A DNA stretch of 64,000 bases. It comes from Bacteroidales bacterium. GTDB taxonomy: Bacteria > Bacteroidota > Bacteroidia > Bacteroidales > Lentimicrobiaceae. A model generated the notes under the pieces. It was not told the origin of the DNA and did not search any database. It saw nothing but the letters and a program-made list of their open reading frames with translations. Numbering within the stretch: the first letter of the stretch is position 1; the number at the start of each line of letters is the position of its first letter. A program made the position numbers and the translations under genes. The DNA is taken from positions 1 to 64,000 of the forward strand of contig JAEUTG010000033.1 in the NCBI GenBank assembly GCA_016788045.1, given 5' to 3'. This document shows positions 44,943 through 53,170 of this stretch, in pieces.

Positions 44943-44950
44943 CAAATGTA
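44943..44950 (-). promoter_or_regulatory. -7 promoter box of the M3-like peptidase gene
   Basis: On the minus strand this reads TACATTTG, 24 bp before the ATG at 44918. The rest of the 359-bp gap 44919-45277 holds only the menG promoter; no gene or structured RNA was noticed. Confidence 0.5.
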
Positions 44951-45247
44951 TTAAATTGTTTATACTGTAAAATCACGATCCGGATTGATTAACTGATTAA
45001 TTTACTGGACTCTGATTTTCATCAGAAGTAAAAAAACGGAATTCAGAACAGGTTGAATAATCCTTTTTCAAGCATCATTCATGAATCGGCATGCTGAACC
45101 AGCCTGACATTCAACAGGTTAAGTACTCAACCGCACAACACGTCATTTTATGGTAATTTTCTGAGATCAACCTGTCAACAGCCACTTGCCGCAGATTTTC
45201 TTCCCGCCTCATTTCCATGTCTTCTCTTACAAATGCCTGAACTTGCT

Positions 45248-45255
45248 TACCTTTG
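45248..45255 (+). promoter_or_regulatory. -7 promoter box of menG/ubiE
   Basis: TACCTTTG matches TAnnTTTG and lies between an in-frame ATG at 45233 and the ATG at 45278, so the latter is the start. Confidence 0.55.
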
Positions 45256-45277
45256 CAGCTTCCATAAACATTCATTC

Positions 45278-45997
45278 ATGTTCCGTGACGAAAAAGGCTA
45301 CCGGCCGACCCAGCAGATTTTTACCGAAGTACCCCCGAAATACGACATTCTCAACCGCATTATGACCCTGAACCTGGATGAGGGATGGCGGCGGAAGACA
45401 GCTGCACGCGTGCTTGAGAAAAATCCTTCGAAGGTACTTGACCTGTGCTGCGGTACCGCCGACCTCACCATGCACCTGGCGAGGAATGCCTCAGCCTCGA
45501 CCGAATTGTATGGCCTTGATTTCAGCCATACCATGCTTGAACGGGCAAAGGAAAAAGTTTCGGTTTTCGGTGAAGGACGGGTTAAATTGATACAGGGGGA
45601 TGCCGGCAACATGCCTTTTGAAAGCAATTTCTTCGATGCCGTGGGTATTTCATTTGGATTCAGAAACCTGACGTTTGAAAATCCCGATGCCGGGCTGCAC
45701 ATCAGCGAAGTGCTCAGGGTGCTCAAACCAGGGGGCCGTTTTGTGATTGTTGAAACCAGCCAGCCTTCCAATGCCTTTATCAGATGGGGATATCACCAGT
45801 ACATGAAGTACTTCACTGCTCCTGTAGGAGGGCTGATTTCCGGAAACAAACCAGCCTATGACTACCTGGCCTATTCGGGCAACCATTACTGGTCGGTTCC
45901 TGAATTGTCGGAAGTGCTGAAGAAGGCCGGATTTTCACGCACACAGGGCATTCCCCTCTTTATGGGGGTATCGGCCATCATGATTGCCGAGAAATAA
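45278..45997 (+). CDS. menG: demethylmenaquinone methyltransferase (MenG/UbiE)
   Basis: A 239-residue SAM-dependent methyltransferase that completes menaquinone by C-methylation of demethylmenaquinone. The family signatures are PPKYDILNRIMTLNLDEGWR, the SAM-binding VLDLCCGTADLTMHL, and GISFGFRNLTFENPDAGL. Menaquinone is the usual quinone in anaerobic Bacteroidetes. The gene appears to be monocistronic and is convergent with the cytidylate-kinase-like gene. Confidence 0.93.
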   Translation: MFRDEKGYRPTQQIFTEVPPKYDILNRIMTLNLDEGWRRKTAARVLEKNPSKVLDLCCGTADLTMHLARNASASTELYGLDFSHTMLERAKEKVSVFGEGRVKLIQGDAGNMPFESNFFDAVGISFGFRNLTFENPDAGLHISEVLRVLKPGGRFVIVETSQPSNAFIRWGYHQYMKYFTAPVGGLISGNKPAYDYLAYSGNHYWSVPELSEVLKKAGFSRTQGIPLFMGVSAIMIAEK

Positions 45998-46037
45998 ACT
46001 TTCTACTCAGCCTGTCAGTCAGCCAGCGCAAAAGGAA

Positions 46038-46724
46038 CTACACAATACCGCGGTAGCGTGCCAGTTGCATAACCACCTGCACCATCTCTTCGTGCGTTAC
46101 CAGGCTGCAGTTGAGCGTGAGGTCGAAAAGGTGCTCAATGGCTTCACCGGGCTTCAGGCTGTCGCGGATCAGCTTATACCGCTTGTAGTCCGTTTCGGTG
46201 AGCAGCTTGAAAGTCTCCTCGCGTTTCTGACCGTAACGCGTCATCAGTGAATTCAGCCTCCATTCAATGGGTGCAATCAGATGAAGGTGAATTGCCGGCC
46301 TGATTTCTTTTGTAACCGCTGCCCCGCCCCGGCCAACAATGATGGTATGCCCGTTGCGGGCGGTATTCCGCACCACGTTGGCAACCGTTTGCCTGATTCT
46401 GCGGTCACTTTTGTAGTACCTGGTCGACAGGGCGTGAAGAATCTCATCCAGTTGGGTCCTTTCAAAAGAGCCTGCAATCCGCGCAATCACATCTGAATCG
46501 AGGTGCAGTTCCCGGGCAGCATTCTGAATGATCTCCTTGTTCATGATGTGCCAATCAGCACCTCCCTTATCCAGTTCCTTTTTCAGCAGTCCGGCAAGCA
46601 GGTTGGCCTGACATCCAAACTCCCTTGAAATGGTAATCAGGGGTGTTGGGGAGCCAGGTAACGGATTTGCAGCCTCACTGCGTTCAAAGCTTTCAGCCAT
46701 AATTCTGAGCAGTAGATTGTCCAT
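46038..46724 (-). CDS. cytidylate-kinase-like protein
   Basis: A 228-residue P-loop kinase-like protein. The segment TPLITISREFGCQANLLAGLLKK stands in for a Walker A (family Cytidylate_kin2, with a serine-arginine-rich loop rather than GxGKGT). VGRGGAAVTKEIRPAIHLHLIAP and a DLTLNCS segment complete the family pattern. The true substrate of this group is unclear, and a separate Cmk would be expected elsewhere. A candidate small RNA or attenuator lies upstream. Confidence 0.8.
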   Translation of the reverse strand: MDNLLLRIMAESFERSEAANPLPGSPTPLITISREFGCQANLLAGLLKKELDKGGADWHIMNKEIIQNAARELHLDSDVIARIAGSFERTQLDEILHALSTRYYKSDRRIRQTVANVVRNTARNGHTIIVGRGGAAVTKEIRPAIHLHLIAPIEWRLNSLMTRYGQKREETFKLLTETDYKRYKLIRDSLKPGEAIEHLFDLTLNCSLVTHEEMVQVVMQLARYRGIV

Positions 46725-46852
46725 GGTTCCAGGATTTAAAACAGGTTAAATATAAGGATAAAAATCATTAAATCAAAACCGGAAAAGAATCTCAGATAAA
46801 CTTTTTCAAAATGTAAAAACATTTCCGTGAGAGGAGGGCTGACTGAGAAGGG

Positions 46853-46984
46853 AAGAAAAAAAATGCAGCCTTGTGGGGAGGCTGCATTTTACACTACAAA
46901 ACCAATTAAACACTTTACACACACACAAAACATCTGACTGAAATTATCACAGGTAGTCTGAGAAAACCAGTAGCTTTTTTTGAT
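46853..46984 (-). ncRNA. candidate small RNA or transcription attenuator
   Basis: On the minus strand a TAATTTTG box (46989-46996) is followed after ~130 bp by a near-perfect terminator: AAAATGCAGCC and GGCTGCATTTT (46860-46890) around a 9-nt loop, then a run of eight T. No reading frame of note lies between. The transcript contains GTTTTGTGTGTGT, shared with the 3' region after the lipoprotein near 23,150. It could be a free sRNA or a terminating leader of the cytidylate-kinase-like gene 130 bp downstream. The remaining gap to 47082 shows nothing more. Confidence 0.5.
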
Positions 46985-47082
46985 GAAGCAAAATTAATCT
47001 ACAGCCACCGGGCGGCTTGTTAACGAACCCTAACAAACGTTAAAAGATGTTAACCAACAGAATCAAAATGAGGGCATGACCT

Positions 47083-47090
47083 TACCTTTG
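47083..47090 (+). promoter_or_regulatory. -7 promoter box of the histidine kinase gene
   Basis: TACCTTTG followed by CAACC and the ATG at 47096. The spacing predicts a leaderless or near-leaderless mRNA. Confidence 0.5.
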
Positions 47091-47095
47091 CAACC

Positions 47096-48658
47096 ATGAA
47101 CAAACGGCTTATCGTATTCATCACCATTCTGGTAAGTGCAGCCCTGCTGATTCTGACAGGCATTCAGGCTTACTGGATACACAGTGCCGTGAAGCTGCGC
47201 GAGACCAACTTTCAGCGCAGCGTGGCCGAAGCCGTCAACAACATGATGAGCCGTTTAGAGAAAGATGAGGTTGCCCGGCAGATAAAAAAGAACGAGGAAT
47301 ACAACAGCCTGCTGCGCACCATCGATTCGCTCGATTACCTCATTTACCTGGAATCAGAGAAACTGGGCATTGAACCTGATACCGCAGGGTCGTTCAATTA
47401 TCAGCGGCAGCAGGAGTGGAGTGAGGTTTTTGAAGACAACCAGTGGAAACTCGTCAAGAAATCCGATTCAGCCGGCATGAAGTTTCCGGGTTCGGACAAA
47501 AATTTTCCGGGAAACAAGAAACTGAGCGAATACGCACTTCAGCTCAACCGCAAGAAAGCCTTCCTGCTGAACCAGATGTTCGATGAGATGTTCAATTCTC
47601 CGTTTGCCCCCAACATCGAGAGCCGGATCAGCCGCGGACAGCTCGACACCCTGCTCACCCAGGCCCTGCGTGAAAAAGGCATCAGGGCTGAATTTGAGTT
47701 CGGGGTCTTCAGCGAAGCCCGGAAAATCATGGTGATCGAAAAAAACAAAGGCTTTCAGAAGGAATTGATGGAAAAGGGATTGTTTTTCAGGCTGTTTCCC
47801 GGAAACAATTACTCAGCCCCTGACTACCTGCTTGTTTGGTTCCCCGGTCAGACCCGCTACCTGCTGGTTCAGATGAGCGGTATGCTGATTGTTTCCGGAG
47901 CCCTGATGCTCATCATCATCATCGCCTTTGCCGTGGTCATTATTTCCATTATCAGGCAGAAAAAGCTGAGTGAGATGAAAAACGATTTCATCAACAACAT
48001 GACCCACGAGTTTAAAACACCCATATCTACCGTTTCACTGGCCTGCGAAGTGCTGAATGACCCCGAAGTGAGCAAGACCGACGAGCTGGTTCACTCCTAC
48101 ATCGACATCATCAGCCAGGAAAACAAACGCCTGGGAGTGCTCGCAGAGAAAATACTCCAGACCGCGATTCTGGAGAAAGGACAGCTGAACCTGCGTAAGG
48201 AAAACATCGACCTGCACAGCGTCGCTTCCGATGTGATACGAAAAATCAGCATTCAGGTTGAAATCCGCGACGGAAGCATCACCACCGACTTCAGGGCGTC
48301 AAATCCGCTGATTCTGGCCGATAAGGTGCACATTACCAATGTGATCAACAACCTGCTCGACAACGCCAACAAGTACACCCCGAAACGACCGGAAATCAGG
48401 GTTTCGACCATCGACAGGGAAAATGGTGTACTGCTGAGCATCAGCGACAACGGTGTCGGCATCAGCAAGGCCAACCAGAAAAAGATATTTGACAAACTCT
48501 ACAGGGTTCCGACCGGCGATGTGCACAACGTGAAAGGCTTCGGGCTGGGACTCAGTTATGTAAAACTGATTGTTGAAAAACATGATGGAACGGTAAGTGT
48601 TGAAAGTGAACCCGGCAAAGGTTCAACCTTCAGAATATGGATACCTTCGGGTTTGTAG
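47096..48658 (+). CDS. membrane sensor histidine kinase
   Basis: A 520-residue inner-membrane kinase with a first helix at about 5-25, a ~240-residue periplasmic sensor domain, a second helix at about 262-285, and then a HisKA domain with the phosphoacceptor in NNMTHEFKTPISTV (His304). The HATPase domain has N, G1 and G2 boxes: NNLLDNANKYTP, SDNGVGIS and KGFGLGLSYVKLI. The stimulus is unknown. It pairs with the OmpR-type regulator 89 bp downstream. Confidence 0.93.
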   Translation: MNKRLIVFITILVSAALLILTGIQAYWIHSAVKLRETNFQRSVAEAVNNMMSRLEKDEVARQIKKNEEYNSLLRTIDSLDYLIYLESEKLGIEPDTAGSFNYQRQQEWSEVFEDNQWKLVKKSDSAGMKFPGSDKNFPGNKKLSEYALQLNRKKAFLLNQMFDEMFNSPFAPNIESRISRGQLDTLLTQALREKGIRAEFEFGVFSEARKIMVIEKNKGFQKELMEKGLFFRLFPGNNYSAPDYLLVWFPGQTRYLLVQMSGMLIVSGALMLIIIIAFAVVIISIIRQKKLSEMKNDFINNMTHEFKTPISTVSLACEVLNDPEVSKTDELVHSYIDIISQENKRLGVLAEKILQTAILEKGQLNLRKENIDLHSVASDVIRKISIQVEIRDGSITTDFRASNPLILADKVHITNVINNLLDNANKYTPKRPEIRVSTIDRENGVLLSISDNGVGISKANQKKIFDKLYRVPTGDVHNVKGFGLGLSYVKLIVEKHDGTVSVESEPGKGSTFRIWIPSGL

Positions 48659-48747
48659 CTGATGCAGGGCATCCGGAAGGATGTACATCAGAATACAATA
48701 AACGAAGAAAAAAGCACTAGTATAAACCTTAAAATGAATGAGGTAAA

Positions 48748-49440
48748 ATGGAAAAAGGAAAAACCCGCTTACTGCTGGCCGAAGACGACCGCAACCTCGG
48801 GAACATACTGAAATCATACCTGGATGCCAAGGGCTATTCCACGAAGCTGTGTGTGAACGGTCAGGAAGCCTTTGACCTTTTTATGAAGGAGCAGTTTGAT
48901 TTCTGCATTGTGGATGTGATGATGCCGGTGAAAGATGGCTTTACGCTGGCCCGTGAAATCAGGCAGCATGACAAGAGTATACCGCTGCTTTTTCTGACAG
49001 CCAAATCGCTTGAAGAGGACAAGCTCAAAGGCTTTCAGGCCGGGGCTGATGATTACCTGACCAAGCCTTTCAGTATGGAGGAGCTGCTTTTACGCATCGA
49101 AGCCATTCTCCGGCGCTCAGGACATACCACACAGGGTGGGAAGATGTTTACAGTAGGCCGGTATTCTTTCGATTACAACCTGCAGATTCTGAAATGGGAT
49201 GATCAGGAACAGCGTCTCACCTCCAAGGAAACGGAACTCCTCCGTTTGCTCTGCGAAAACAAGAATGAGGTGCTCGACCGCAACTATGCCCTGAACAAGA
49301 TATGGCAGGATAACAGTTACTTCAATGCCCGCAGCATGGATGTGTATATTGCCAAACTTCGCAAGTACCTCAGGGCCGATGAATCCGTTGAACTGATCAA
49401 CGTGCACGGCGTCGGATTCAAACTGGTGGTAAAGGAATAG
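48748..49440 (+). CDS. OmpR/PhoB-family response regulator
   Basis: A 230-residue regulator. The receiver domain (1-120) has the acidic pair in LAEDD, the phosphoacceptor Asp56 in IVDVMMPVKDG, and the conserved Lys in DDYLTKPFSMEELL. A winged-helix DNA-binding domain (about 135-230) contains LTSKETELLRLLCENKNEV and SMDVYIAKLRKYL. It is the partner of the kinase just upstream; targets are unknown. Confidence 0.94.
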   Translation: MEKGKTRLLLAEDDRNLGNILKSYLDAKGYSTKLCVNGQEAFDLFMKEQFDFCIVDVMMPVKDGFTLAREIRQHDKSIPLLFLTAKSLEEDKLKGFQAGADDYLTKPFSMEELLLRIEAILRRSGHTTQGGKMFTVGRYSFDYNLQILKWDDQEQRLTSKETELLRLLCENKNEVLDRNYALNKIWQDNSYFNARSMDVYIAKLRKYLRADESVELINVHGVGFKLVVKE

Positions 49441-49463
49441 GCTGCAATCAGTCAGTGCAGCCT
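49439..49463. terminator. bidirectional terminator between convergent genes
   Basis: AGGCTGCA and TGCAGCCT form a perfect 8-bp stem with a 9-nt loop, starting inside the stop codon of the response regulator. A T-run follows at 49475-49479 on the plus strand. Confidence 0.45.
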
Positions 49464-49468
49464 TGCAA

Positions 49469-50704
49469 TCAAAGCTTTTTCTTCCCTTTTTTTCTGCGTC
49501 TTTCTTCTTCGGCTTCGGCTTCGGCCACGAGTGATTTCCAGTCGGCTTTCACTTCGGCTGTCAGGTCGAGGGTGGCCTGGTAGTCTGATTTCGAAAATTC
49601 TATGCGGCCGATCTCATTTCCGGTATAAGCTTCAATGGCATCGAGCAGGGGTTTCTCTTCAGGACTGCAGAAAGAAACAGCCAGGCCCCTTTTGTTCCCA
49701 CGGCCGGTGCGCCCGACCCGGTGAACATAATTCTCAGGCTGCTCCGGCAGATCGTAATTCACCACGTATTCAACGCCGGCAATATCAATCCCCCTGGCAC
49801 TCACATCGGTGGCTACCAATACCTTGAATTCACCATCCCTGAATTTCTTCAGGGTGCTGATCCGTTCCTTCTGATCTATATCCCCATGCATGGTGAGGCA
49901 GGCAATTCCCACACGGTTCATGGCTTCGCTCACACGGCCGGCCCTGACTTTGGTCCTTACAAAAACCAGAATCCGGCTGTCAGGATGCTGGTTCACAATT
50001 CTTTCGAGGAAAAACCGCTTGTCGTCCATGGCGATAAAAGCCACCGAATGATCCACGTTTTTCGACACCGGGTCTTTGGGCGATATCTGTATGCGGATGG
50101 CATTTTTTACCAGGGAATAGGCCAGTTTCTTGATTTCAGCATCGATGGTGGCTGAGAAGAAGAGTGTCTGCCTTTCGCGCGGAAGCAAGCGGATCAGCTG
50201 GCGGATATCGTGAATAAAACCCAGGTCGAGCATGTGGTCGGCTTCATCCAGTATCAGTATCTGAACGCGGTCGGTGGTGATGTGTCCCTGACTGATCAGG
50301 TCGAACATCCGGCCCGGCGTGGCTACCAGGATATCGATGCCTTTCTGCAGGCGTTCAATCTGGGAATCCTGCTCTACTCCTCCATGCACACACAGCGTTT
50401 TTACCCGGCTTCCCCTGCCCATGGAATTAAAAACATCGGTAATCTGCAGGGCCAGTTCACGGGTAGGCTCCATCACGAGGCAACGGATCCCCTTGTCAGC
50501 TTCCCGGTCGGCAATGAGCTTTTCGAGCACGGGCAGCACAAAGGCAGCCGTTTTGCCGGTTCCGGTCTGGGCTATGGCGAGCACATCCTCTCCCCTGAGT
50601 ATGGGCGGAATGGCCTTGTACTGAATATCGGTAGGCCGGGTAAACCCTGCCAGAGCGATGTTTTTCTTAATGACCGGGGCGAAAGAATAATCCTCAAATT
50701 TCAT
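49469..50704 (-). CDS. DEAD-box RNA helicase, RhlE-like
   Basis: A 411-residue ATP-dependent RNA helicase with all core motifs: Q motif (FTRPTDIQYKAIPPIL), I (AQTGTGKT), Ia (PTRELA), II (DEAD), III (SAT), and VI (HRVGRTGR). The short Lys/Arg-rich tail ERRRKKGKKKL binds RNA nonspecifically. Likely roles are ribosome assembly or cold-shock RNA unwinding. A promoter box lies 57 bp upstream. Confidence 0.94.
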   Translation of the reverse strand: MKFEDYSFAPVIKKNIALAGFTRPTDIQYKAIPPILRGEDVLAIAQTGTGKTAAFVLPVLEKLIADREADKGIRCLVMEPTRELALQITDVFNSMGRGSRVKTLCVHGGVEQDSQIERLQKGIDILVATPGRMFDLISQGHITTDRVQILILDEADHMLDLGFIHDIRQLIRLLPRERQTLFFSATIDAEIKKLAYSLVKNAIRIQISPKDPVSKNVDHSVAFIAMDDKRFFLERIVNQHPDSRILVFVRTKVRAGRVSEAMNRVGIACLTMHGDIDQKERISTLKKFRDGEFKVLVATDVSARGIDIAGVEYVVNYDLPEQPENYVHRVGRTGRGNKRGLAVSFCSPEEKPLLDAIEAYTGNEIGRIEFSKSDYQATLDLTAEVKADWKSLVAEAEAEEERRRKKGKKKL

Positions 50705-50760
50705 GGAATGGTGAGCTGATTAACGGAAATGTACTGCGCTTTGTAAAGGCAGATTCGCTG

Positions 50761-50768
50761 CAAAGGTA
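50761..50768 (-). promoter_or_regulatory. -7 promoter box of the DEAD-box helicase gene
   Basis: On the minus strand this reads TACCTTTG, giving an untranslated leader of about 50 nt, longer than most in this window, as is common for helicase genes regulated at the RNA level. Confidence 0.45.
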
Positions 50769-50876
50769 AAGTAAATCACCAGCCTGTGGAAACAGGAACC
50801 ACATCAGGCAGGCTGAGCATGCCACGATTGATGATAAACAGTGGATTTTGCCCTGGTTCAGCTACAGGAGGTCTGA

Positions 50877-51689
50877 TCAGGGCTCAATGGTAAAATGATC
50901 CCAGTCGGGACCTACAGCGAACCTCGACCTGAAGTCGAAAAGGGAGCCATAGTCGAGGGTAACTGTTTTGATGAAGGGCTCATTGGGAACAAATTTTACG
51001 ATTTCACGGCCCTTGAAATCCAGCACGGCTGAATCGCCTGAGTGTGGCAGGCCGTGCCCGTCGTCACCGATGCGGTTAACCCCGGCACAAAAGGCCATGT
51101 TCTCGATGGCCCGGGCCACCAGCAGCGATTTCCACACATAACTTCGGCTGGCCGGCCAGTTGGCAACGTAGATCAGCAGATCGTAGGCGTAATCATCGTC
51201 GGCAAAGGTGTTTTTGCTCCATACCGGAAAACGGAGATCATAACAAACCAGGGGCCTGATCTTCCAGCCTTTCAGTTCAGTGATCAGCACTTTGTCGCCT
51301 GCACTGAAATTCAGGTGCTCATTGCCCATGCGGAAAAGATGACGCTTGTCGGCTGTTTCGTAAGTGCCGTCGGGGAGCATCCAGATGAGGCGGTTGTAGA
51401 ACTTGTTTTCTTCCACGACAGTAACCGTTCCGGTAACCACGCACCCCATGGTTTCCGCAGTGTCGGCCATCCAGCGGACAATGTTGCCGTCCATGGGTTC
51501 GGCTGTCTTTTCCGGATCGGTAATAAACCCGGTGGCAAACATCTCGGGCAGCACCACCAGGTCGGTTCTGCCGGCGAGGGGCTGCAGCTGCATGCTGTAC
51601 CAGTCGAGGTTGACATCTTTGCCGCCCCAGACAATCGGGGCCTGAACAATGGTAATATCAAGGGAAGTTACGGTATCGGGCGTTTTCAT
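50877..51689 (-). CDS. nitrilase-family amidohydrolase, omega-amidase-like
   Basis: A 270-residue cytoplasmic carbon-nitrogen hydrolase. The Glu-Lys-Cys triad is visible: Glu in LVVLPEMFATGF, Lys in ETADKRHLF, and Cys in IRPLVCYDLRFPVWS. The pattern fits YafV-type omega-amidases, which hydrolyse alpha-ketoglutaramate or ketosuccinamate formed by glutamine or asparagine transaminases. A methionine aminotransferase gene lies 1.5 kb away (53171-54328), and the two act together in methionine salvage in other bacteria. Confidence 0.88.
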   Translation of the reverse strand: MKTPDTVTSLDITIVQAPIVWGGKDVNLDWYSMQLQPLAGRTDLVVLPEMFATGFITDPEKTAEPMDGNIVRWMADTAETMGCVVTGTVTVVEENKFYNRLIWMLPDGTYETADKRHLFRMGNEHLNFSAGDKVLITELKGWKIRPLVCYDLRFPVWSKNTFADDDYAYDLLIYVANWPASRSYVWKSLLVARAIENMAFCAGVNRIGDDGHGLPHSGDSAVLDFKGREIVKFVPNEPFIKTVTLDYGSLFDFRSRFAVGPDWDHFTIEP

Positions 51690-51879
51690 ATCCGGGTGTT
51701 TTTTTTCTGCAAGTTATGAAATAATTTCTTCACCCACACCGGCAGCCAGCATAAAAGTCACTGAAAAAAGCCCGCAAAGCCTTCTTCAAATCCAGCTTAT
51801 TATGCCATGGCAGCAGGCAACCCTGAAGGAAACAGCGGAATAAAATGCCATTCAGCCACTTCGGGTCTGTTTTTATCTG

Positions 51880-51887
51880 TACCTTTG
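51880..51887 (+). promoter_or_regulatory. -7 promoter box of the endonuclease I gene
   Basis: TACCTTTG matches TAnnTTTG. It lies 73 bp after an alternative ATG (51807) and 60 bp before the ATG at 51948, so the latter is preferred. Confidence 0.5.
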
Positions 51888-51947
51888 TATCCCTCCTTTT
51901 CGCCGGGAAACGAAAACGCACAGGAGGGAAACCTAATAACGACATCT

Positions 51948-53123
51948 ATGCGCCAGCGCAGAAATCTCTTTTTGCTGTTGATCCTGTTGTGTGTAAATAC
52001 TTTATCGGCCCAGATTCCGGAGGGATATTACGATGCTGCCACCGGTCTGAGCGATTCTGCACTGAAAACAGCCCTGCACCGCATCATCCGCGGACACCAT
52101 ACCATCTCGTACAACGGCCTCTGGACGGCTTTTTACAATAGTGACGACAAACCCAACGGGAAAGTGTGGGATATGTATTCTGATAATCCTGACGGTACGC
52201 CGCCCTACGAATATGAATTCGGGGCAGACCAGTGCAGCACGACCCCGGGTATTGAAAACAGCTGCTACAACCGGGAACATTCCTTTCCCCAGAGTTATTT
52301 CGGGTCCTCATCTTCAGATACGGTTTATACCGACCTGTTTCAGCTCTATCCGACCGACAGTTATGTGAACACCCGCCGCAACAATTATCCCTATGGTACT
52401 GTTGCCAACCCCACCTGGACCTCCATGAACGGATCGAAGGTAGGCCCCTGCAGCTACCAGGGCTACACCGGGACCGTTTTTGAGCCCCTCGATGCTTTCA
52501 AGGGTGATCTGGCCCGTACCTATTTCTACATTGCCACCCGTTACGAACACAGCATACCGGAATGGACTACCCTGAGTGTTTACGGCAATGCCATTCTCGA
52601 CAGCACCTCCTTTCCGTGCTTTGAACCCTGGTTTCTGGCCATGCTGATGGAATGGCATGAGGCGGATCCGGTTTCGCAGAAAGAAACGGACCGTAACAAT
52701 GCTGTGTATGCCCTTCAGGGGAACCGTAATCCGTATATCGATCATCCTGAATATGTCGGGTTGATCTGGGGAGGCGAAGAACCGGTTGTACTGCCCGAAC
52801 CTACCAATTATCCGGCATCCTTTTCGGCCCACAGTATTCTGCTCCAATGGCAGGATGCCACCGGAACAACAGTTCCAGATGGTTACCTGATCCGGATGGG
52901 AACTGCCGGCTTCAACGCCATAGCGGCACCGGAAGACGGGGTGATTTACCTCGGAGCCACCGATTTCATTGTTCCTTACGGACTGCAGAGTTTCAGGGTT
53001 ACCAACCTCAGCCCGCAGACTACCTACTATTTCAAAATGTTCAGCTTCAGCGGCGATGGAATCACCATCAACTACAAAACCGACGGAAGTATACCCCAGA
53101 CCATGCAGGTTACCGGACCCTGA
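51948..53123 (+). CDS. secreted endonuclease I family protein with fibronectin-like domain
   Basis: A 391-residue exported protein with signal peptide MRQRRNLFLLLILLCVNTLSAQ. The EndA/NucM-type domain (about 20-280) carries CYNREHSFPQSYF, the His-metal core, then LFQLYPTDSYVN and AMLMEWHEADPVS. A fibronectin-type-III-like C-terminal domain follows (about 295-390). It should degrade extracellular DNA for nutrient use. No T9SS sorting domain is evident at the end. Confidence 0.88.
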   Translation: MRQRRNLFLLLILLCVNTLSAQIPEGYYDAATGLSDSALKTALHRIIRGHHTISYNGLWTAFYNSDDKPNGKVWDMYSDNPDGTPPYEYEFGADQCSTTPGIENSCYNREHSFPQSYFGSSSSDTVYTDLFQLYPTDSYVNTRRNNYPYGTVANPTWTSMNGSKVGPCSYQGYTGTVFEPLDAFKGDLARTYFYIATRYEHSIPEWTTLSVYGNAILDSTSFPCFEPWFLAMLMEWHEADPVSQKETDRNNAVYALQGNRNPYIDHPEYVGLIWGGEEPVVLPEPTNYPASFSAHSILLQWQDATGTTVPDGYLIRMGTAGFNAIAAPEDGVIYLGATDFIVPYGLQSFRVTNLSPQTTYYFKMFSFSGDGITINYKTDGSIPQTMQVTGP

Positions 53124-53170
53124 AAGGCATCCGTTACATCAGTGATAACTGGCTTCTGTTCCACTCCGGC

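Noticed and set aside
49439..49463. Possible small RNA at the response regulator stop
   Set aside because: The hairpin overlaps the stop codon between convergent genes and is better explained as a terminator.
51807..51947. N-terminal extension of endonuclease I
   Set aside because: The promoter box at 51880 lies within it, and the ATG at 51948 begins a clean signal peptide.
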